64,000 bases of DNA from Turnera subulata (lineage: Eukaryota; Streptophyta; Magnoliopsida; Malpighiales; Passifloraceae), in assembly GCA_028386065.3 (NCBI GenBank), contig JAKUCV010002794.1, positions 1 through 64,000 of the forward strand. The letters run 5' to 3'. A model generated the notes under the pieces. That model ran no database searches. It was not told the DNA's origin and saw only the letters and a program-made list of their open reading frames with translations. Of the stretch, positions 58,401-64,000 are shown piece after piece. The first letter of the stretch is position 1. Each line of letters starts with the position of its first letter. The position numbers and the translations under genes are program-made.

Positions 58401-58647
58401 TCACACTGAAGACCAGGAGTTTGCCTCGATCCAATCGAATGCTATGGGTCCTAAGAGTAAATTAGGGATTCCCAAAGAGCTGATTAAGGCAAGTGCATGG
58501 GGTCGCAATTCACTGCAAAGTTTTGTAACCTCTTCTCTCACGGCTGCAGCATTTTCTGTTGATAGGTACCCATTTCTCAGAAATGTGTAATCTTGCTCCT
58601 TGCAAATTATTGCATACATGGATCTAAGCAGAGCTATATATCACATC
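58401..58647 (-). pseudogene. Acyl-CoA oxidase-like terminal-exon fragment (copy 7, longest open)
   Basis: After a TTTCAG acceptor, the frame from MYAIICKEQDYTFLRNG through GYLSTENAAAVREEVTKL, ELRPHALALISSLGIP and FDWIEANSWSSV to TGA is uninterrupted (72 codons). A TGA in the same frame occurs a few codons after the acceptor, so it is not a complete exon of a live gene. It lies about 330 bp beyond the stop of BAHD copy 4, same strand. Confidence 0.55.
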
Positions 58648-58973
58648 CTGAAATAAACATCTTAATCTAATGATCAGAGGGTACTTCCAGATTTTGACCG
58701 GAGAATGTAGATGAAGAAGAAAATCAAACTAGTGGAGGAAAGTCCAAATTGAAGTAGAATGGTACTTTACATGAAAGTCCAAACCAAGCAGCTTAGAGTT
58801 GAGCGTGTACAATGGAGATTCGATCGACAAGCTGAAAATGAAACACATCCAAATTATGAATAAGACGATCAGAGTTGATCCAACTCAAAACCCAACTTGG
58901 ATAAAGCACACCAAACCCCCCACCAAATGCAACAAAAGGGTCAACAAGACATGGAAACTCCAAAACAAGTAGC

Positions 58974-60536
58974 TTATAAGGAATATTTGATAGACATTTG
59001 TGAACCAAGATGTCCTGCAGTTGGTTTATTAAAATTGAACAAAGTCCTAAGCTCCTTTGAAAGTCGTTCCATTGCAATGGCCGGCAAGCTAAATGTGGCT
59101 ATAATCCTTTTCTCTCCTTTCTTATTAGCAAATGGAAGAAGGTAGCCGCATGCCAAGTCCTCAGGGCATCCAGCATCAGCTGGCCCGCCATATGCTGCCT
59201 CACCCCACCCATAATCCAACTCCGGGAACCCTACATGTGTTATATCCGTCAACTCAAAGGTTCTTGCGGTTACATAGCCAGGCCTGCCTTTAGTGACCAT
59301 CAAAGAAGCCACAGAGCTGATGTAGTCTCTAGAGAACTGTGCTTTAGCCTTTTTCACCAACTCCAACGCATATCCTAGTGGGTTTCGGGTGAGGTTTGAT
59401 GCTGTCGCTAGAGCTACCGGGCAGACAATGGCATTACCGTAGTACCCTCTTGGCAATGGAGGGTTGACAAGCTTTTGCCGTGCATTGATAGTGCACATTA
59501 CACGCACTTCTTGGCTGGGAGGAAGCTGGAGAGCTATGGTTCTACACTTCCATAGATATGCTGTTAATATTTCAAATGAGGTGAACTTTTCTCCAGGAGG
59601 GAGAAGGTTTCTTAGGGTTGATAGTTCCTTGGGGCCAAAGAGAAATGACCTATCTACCAATTGTTCTTCACTTGAATGATCAACTACACCTGGGGCAGTG
59701 TCTACGTACTCAAGATGCTGGTGAGTTACCTTTGGTGGGTCAATGGAACTAAGAAGATGCCTTTCCCATACTGGTAAGACAGAAGGTGCATCAGCTCCAC
59801 GGGCGATTTCGCTCACAGCTGAACAGAATTGGACGAGGCCTAGGGCATCACACATGGCGTGGTTGTAGTTGAAGGCAAAGGTGAAACCACCACATTTCAG
59901 GCGTGTTACCTTTTTAATGAGCAACAAACACAGCAAACAGTAGCATATTTGATTAGTCAAGTAAACTGGAGCAGATAATTAATATAATATGCAGGGTGTG
60001 CCATGCATGAATCCTTCCAGATATTTATGAGTCTCATATTATAAGTTTAATTTTTATAGCTAGGATATAATCACAAACCTGAAAAATAAGTAAAGGATAA
60101 TTTAGAATCTCACTAGAGCCAGGGACATTGAAGAGAAACTCATCGATGTAAGGGTAAGGAAGGTGAGGTGCGACTCCCAATTGTTGAAGAGTAACTTCAG
60201 CATCTGCCTCAGTAAACAAGACACCTTCACCATTGCATTCCACCGCGAGCTTCCTATTAGGCCCTTCCCTTAGCCTACCAGCCATTGGATAGTAGAACAC
60301 CAATGCTGTAGCTATTGCCTCCCTCATGACCTTAACTGGTCCTTCCCTTGCATTGAGGGACTGTGATGGTAAAAATATATCTTCCTCACAAAGCATCGCA
60401 AACCCTCTTGGTCATCGATGTCTGATAAGTGCTTGAACTCGTGAGGAGTTGGTTTGGCTGGCCGGAGCAGCTCCGGCTCACGTCTGTGAATCTTGAACAC
60501 TAGGGAGGAAGGCGTTGTTGGTGGAGGTAATTCCAT
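58974..60536 (-). pseudogene. BAHD acyltransferase copy 4 (one-base frameshift in exon 1, otherwise complete)
   Basis: Exon 1 is 60079-60536 ([11 protein letters not shown]...LLIFQ), exon 2 is 58974-59909 (311 residues plus stop), and the intron is 169 bp with GT/AG ends. HAMCD (HXXXD) and DYGWG are present and exon 2 is clean. In exon 1 the codons for GKDPVKVM are broken by loss of one base near 60338-60340 (GGACCAGTTAAGG where copies 2 and 3 have 13 bases), which stops the frame after about 70 codons. The loss is in a short C run, so a sequencing or assembly error is possible and the gene could be functional. The short intron is probably the ancestral state. Confidence 0.8.
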
Positions 60537-60539
60537 GCC

Positions 60540-61230
60540 AGCTAGCTACTCTTTGCGTTTTGATGAGAAAAACGAGGAAATTGCTCTTGGCCTGAATGGG
60601 GTTGATCTCATGCATGATCCTCCCAAATGCCAGAATTTCAGTTTTAGATGCATGCACCTATGTTAAAGCCTCTTTAATTTTGGTATCCTTGTAGCTAGCC
60701 ACACCAAACATATCTGCAAAGCAGAGCATTAATGATTATGATTGCAAGAATGTATTCCCTCCTCTAGAGTTGCATAACGTTGAGGCCCATAATCTCCCAC
60801 GCGACAGAGCTAGAGAAGAAGAGAAGTTCTTGACAAACCAAGAAAAAACCAAGAAAAAGTAGTTGTTTGATATGTATACTGCTATAGTTCGTACTAACCT
60901 GCTAGTTGTTGTTGAGCATTCTCCTTCCAAGTAAATTGAACCTATTCTTGCAAGCCAACCCAACTTCATGTCAAGCCTGTGGCTCCGGCAGGAGAAGAAA
61001 TAATAGATGGGGAAGGAAGAAGAAGTCGGGAGAGGAGGAAAAAGATGATGAAAAGAAAAGGAGGGAAGAGGAAACATCTGGAAAAGTTTGGGTGGTGGCA
61101 AGTCATGATTGGCCGCCCGGATTTTTTATTAGGATAATGTTTCCCACGTGCAAAACATGTTCAAAATACCCTCCAATTACTAGTTTTTTTTTTTCCTTGG
61201 AGAAGAAACTCTAAGGAGCCCAAAAGACCA
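60540..61230 (-). other. Upstream region of BAHD copy 4; weak exon-like segment
   Basis: No recognised gene. A minus-strand frame at 60899-61101 (ending RIGSIYLEGECSTTTS before a CAG/GT donor-like site) and an acceptor-like TTTGCAG near 60720 could be exons of an unknown or non-coding transcript. Evidence is only splice-like signals. Confidence 0.2.
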
Positions 61231-61458
61231 AGGCTGTTAAAAACGAGTTTTCAAGTAAAATCGAAATGGCCCTGTAAAAAACGTAACGTAGAATCATAAG
61301 AGCCCACAAAATTTAATTTTTAATTTTAATTGGATTCATAAATTGGTCAATTCATAAAATTCATCCCACAAATATTGTCTCTCATCAAAATTCAACCTAC
61401 ATATAGACCTTAATTAATATAATTGGAATATAACCTAAGTTAACAACAAACCACACCA

Positions 61459-61608
61459 TTAAAACAACAAATTCAAAGTTAAAATACATATTGTCTAATC
61501 AAAATACCAAACAAGAGTACTTCAAGTGCATAATTAAAACAACAAATTCAAAATTAAAATACATATTGTCTAATCAAAATACCAAACAAGAGTACTTCAA
61601 GTGCATAA
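61459..61608. repeat. 75-bp perfect-to-near-perfect tandem duplication
   Basis: TTAAAACAACAAATTCAAA..TAAAATACATATTGTC ... AAGTGCATAA occurs twice back to back with about one mismatch, indicating a recent event. Surrounding 61231-62390 is AT-rich. A minus-strand ATG frame at 61657-61703 (MASTGDASGSASNFAG) resembles the start of a small exon, but I cannot identify it. Confidence 0.9.
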
Positions 61609-62396
61609 TATTCAAAGTAAACATAGCAATACAACATTACTAATACAAATACTCAACCTGCAAAATTAGAAGCAGAACCGGATGCATCACCCGTAGAAGC
61701 CATTACGATCCACCACCTAATAAATGTCCAAGTCCACAAATTAAACACTCGCAAAAAATTGTGCTTGAAAACAGCATATATATAATATATTAGTAACTGC
61801 ATCAAACTAAGCAACACTCAAACATAACCCAATAGGAAGATGACATGCTTAAGTTTGTATATGGATTCATAGCCTTCTTGATACATGCGTCTATGACAAA
61901 CGATCATGAATTAGTAATATAAGTGAAATGCTGCCGGTGTACATGTTGAGTAAAAGATAATAATCAAGTTATGGAGCATTAAGTTAGGCATCACAAAAAT
62001 AATAAGGAAAAAATAAAAATATTTTATGTATAGACATATTCCACTATGTTAAAAGCAAAAGCAGCAGCAGCTAGCTAAAAGGCAACAAATAAAACTATGA
62101 AGTGTTAATGCTATCGATGAATTGTTTTCTACTGTAATTGGTTTTTGGCCTAGAAATGAAGCATATCAAAACTGCAAGAAAAATGTATAAATCATTCAAG
62201 AGTGTTTCGGAACCTATATACACTATCAACATTTTTTTTCCTTTTTTGTCAACTGATATCAACAAAGTTTGAGCATTGTTAGCTTCATAATATGATTAAC
62301 CTGTGATTCTCCGAAAACAGTAGGCATAGAGTACTACAATCTAGTTAACAAAGATTTTGGGGGAGAATATACAAAGAGAATGAGGAAAGGCATACC

Positions 62397-62627
62397 TTAC
62401 CTGAACCAATCGGCGTCGGACGTGGAGGAGCAGACGACGACTTGGATTTGTATCTTGGAGAAAACGATGAAGCAGCAGCCAGCAAGAGTAGGCGACCGAA
62501 AGACTTGGAGAAGGAGGAGGAGTAGGTGGCCGGAACTTTGAGGAGGAGCCAAAGATGGATGGTGGCGGTGGTGCTGTGGCGTGGCTGCTCTCCGGTGAGG
62601 TGAAGGAGGGAGTTGGGCGGTTGGCAA
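62397..62627 (-). other. Possible first exon of an unidentified gene or element
   Basis: Frame starting MPTAQLPPSPHRRAATPQHH and running to ...SDADWF, where a strong donor TTCAG/GTAAGG occurs. GC-richer than its surroundings. It may pair with the small frame at 61657-61703. No family recognised. Confidence 0.25.
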
Positions 62628-62660
62628 AGAAAGGGGAATTAGGGATTTGTTGATTTGGGG

Positions 62661-64000
62661 TGTTGTGTTTTATTTTTTTCCCATTTCTGCTCGACAGACA
62701 CGCTGAGCTCTATAGTCCAATTTCTGTTATAAATATATACTGTACGTGTATGTATGTCATTGTATATATACCAAATACATACCAAATACATACATATTGT
62801 TATTATATATATTGAATGAAGAAAGAGAAAGAGAGTGAATGAAAAAACGGGTTTAACCCGTGTTCTTCCCTGCCATTTTTCCTCCACCCTTCAACTTCTT
62901 CTCCTAAATTCCATCTATCAATTCCATTCTTTTATAACACGTTATCAGCACGATAACGTCTCTACCGAGCAAGGAGGAATTTCGGGAAGAAGGGAACCGG
63001 AAAACGGCCAAACTAAGAAAAAAGCACCGCAGGCCGTTTTGCCTCCAACGACGGCCTTCCTCGTCGTCGTGCACAGCACCGCCCCAACAGGTACCTTCCC
63101 CACGTTGTCGCGATCACGACGGCACCTTCCCCCGCCTCGTCCGCCGCCGGACGCGCCGTCCAAGGCCGACGACCCGACAACGGATCCGGTTGCTGCAAGT
63201 GTCGGGTGTGTTCTTCTCCACTTCTCCGACGGTCGCCTTGCCTCCAGCGACGGCGCAGCCGTCTCGCACACATCCCGTTCCGCGCGCCTCAGCCACCGCA
63301 GCTCGCCGTTAACGACCACCCAGCCCAGTCTCTCAGATGGCATCTCGGCCACCAAGGGGAGGCCTGTGATTCGAAAGCAGACCCGGTGGCTCCTTCTCGC
63401 CATTCATGCCAGATCCGGCGCCATCGGGTTCATCATCTTCTCCGAGGAAAGCAGGCTCGTGGATGGTGAGTACACGGAGGTTTTATTTTACTTTTACTGG
63501 GTTGTTTGGCCGGATTCCGGTGAATGAATTTTTCCGGCGGGTTGACCGTGATTCTAGACAGTGGGATTTTTTTTTCTTTTTGCTGGATTGATTGTTGTTG
63601 ATTGATTATGGTTTATTGTTGATATTGATGGAATTTGGATCGTGGATGTAATTTTGGCCGGAATCCGGCGGCCGTGAACAGTGTTTTCCGGCGTGAAAAT
63701 TAATTTAGTATCTCGGGATAATTAAGCGCCTCGGGATTTTCCCGGCAAGCCCGGAAGTGCTTGGCCGAAATCCGACGTCTCGGGATTTTTCCCCGGAAAG
63801 TCCGGAAGTGTTTGGCCGGAATTTAATTTAGCGCCTCCAAAAATTTCCCGGCATGAACAGTAACTCCGGCAATGAACAGTGTTTTTCGGCATAAATAGTG
63901 ATTTGCGCCTCGGGTTTTTCCCGGCAAGCCCGGAAGTGCTTAGCCGAAATCCGACGTCTCGGGATTTTTCCCCGGAAAGTCCGGAAGTGTTTGGCCGGAA
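62661..64000 (+). mobile_element. 5' end of an LTR retrotransposon (LTR plus leader), runs off the window
   Basis: Putative LTR 62661-62939: starts TGTTGTGTTTTA, contains TTATAAATATATA as a promoter and ends TATAACA. It is followed by CGTTATCAGCACGATAAC, wording I associate with the start of plant copia leaders. The leader is GC-rich, Pro/Ser-coding in several frames and full of CCGG, with no gag yet. A 96-bp block repeats at its end. The assignment rests on layout; the second LTR is outside. Confidence 0.45.
63726..64000. repeat. Direct repeat, 96-bp block, 179-bp period
   Basis: GCGCCTCGGG...GGCCGGAA at 63726-63821 recurs at 63905-64000 with about two differences. Between them are GAACAGT / CCGGC words. 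The array probably continues to the right. Confidence 0.9.

Noticed and set aside
62835..63527. A 230-codon protein gene
   Set aside because: Pro/Ser/Arg-rich composition in several frames of a GC-rich leader, no recognisable domain, and the start lies inside the putative LTR.

Overview
The window is nuclear DNA of a flowering plant, most likely a eudicot. The evidence is small intron-containing genes of two plant-specific enzyme families, abundant Ty1/copia retrotransposons, tRNA-derived SINEs, L1-type LINE remnants, a Pack-MULE, a Helitron-like end and hAT elements. I cannot name the genus from sequence alone.

Left third (1-21.5 kb): a tandem array of six SABATH S-adenosylmethionine-dependent carboxyl methyltransferase genes, all on the minus strand and mostly sharing a three-exon plan (about 29 + 220 + 117 residues). 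Genes 2 (2870-4420), 4 (8639-10265) and 5 (12321-13942) are intact by inspection. Gene 1 (35-910) runs off the left edge. Gene 3 (5772-7374) is a pseudogene with two frameshifting deletions. Gene 6 (19784-21466) has a 2-bp deletion after its ancestral start codon but may be rescued by an upstream in-frame ATG. Spacers repeat the same parts: a truncated SABATH exon 2 start (minus strand), then a plus-strand fragment resembling the last exon of a peroxisomal acyl-CoA oxidase, then the next gene's 3' region. A Pack-MULE with a captured glycine-rich-protein exon lies between genes 4 and 5. A degenerate copia element, itself carrying a hAT insertion, lies between genes 5 and 6.

Middle and right (22.5-60.5 kb): four BAHD acyltransferase genes of the benzyl alcohol O-benzoyltransferase type, again all minus strand, with two exons (153 + 311 residues). 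Copy 1 (22550-23489) has lost exon 1 and is frameshifted. Copy 2 (40429-45620) looks intact but has a 3.8-kb intron filled with transposons. Copy 3 (46933-54345) is dead: a 79-bp deletion, plus a LINE-derived insertion in exon 1. Copy 4 (58974-60536) is complete except for one missing base in exon 1. Acyl-CoA-oxidase-like fragments also lie just downstream of copies 2 and 4. Copies 1 and 2 are separated by a copia element (23674-36818) with a second copia element nested in its gag gene (27485-35749), followed by a third, truncated one (37462-39858).

Right end (60.5-64 kb): AT-rich sequence with a 75-bp tandem duplication, then what looks like the 5' LTR and GC-rich leader of another LTR retrotransposon on the plus strand.

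Functionally, both families make esters: SABATH enzymes methylate carboxyl groups, and this BAHD clade transfers acyl groups from CoA to alcohols. Peroxisomal beta-oxidation supplies acyl-CoA donors, so relics of an acyl-CoA oxidase in both clusters are suggestive. However, the oxidase pieces are only terminal-exon fragments and may simply have been carried along by duplication. The most unusual non-genic signal is a phased array of 10-bp palindromes in the leader of the nested copia element (33358-33832).
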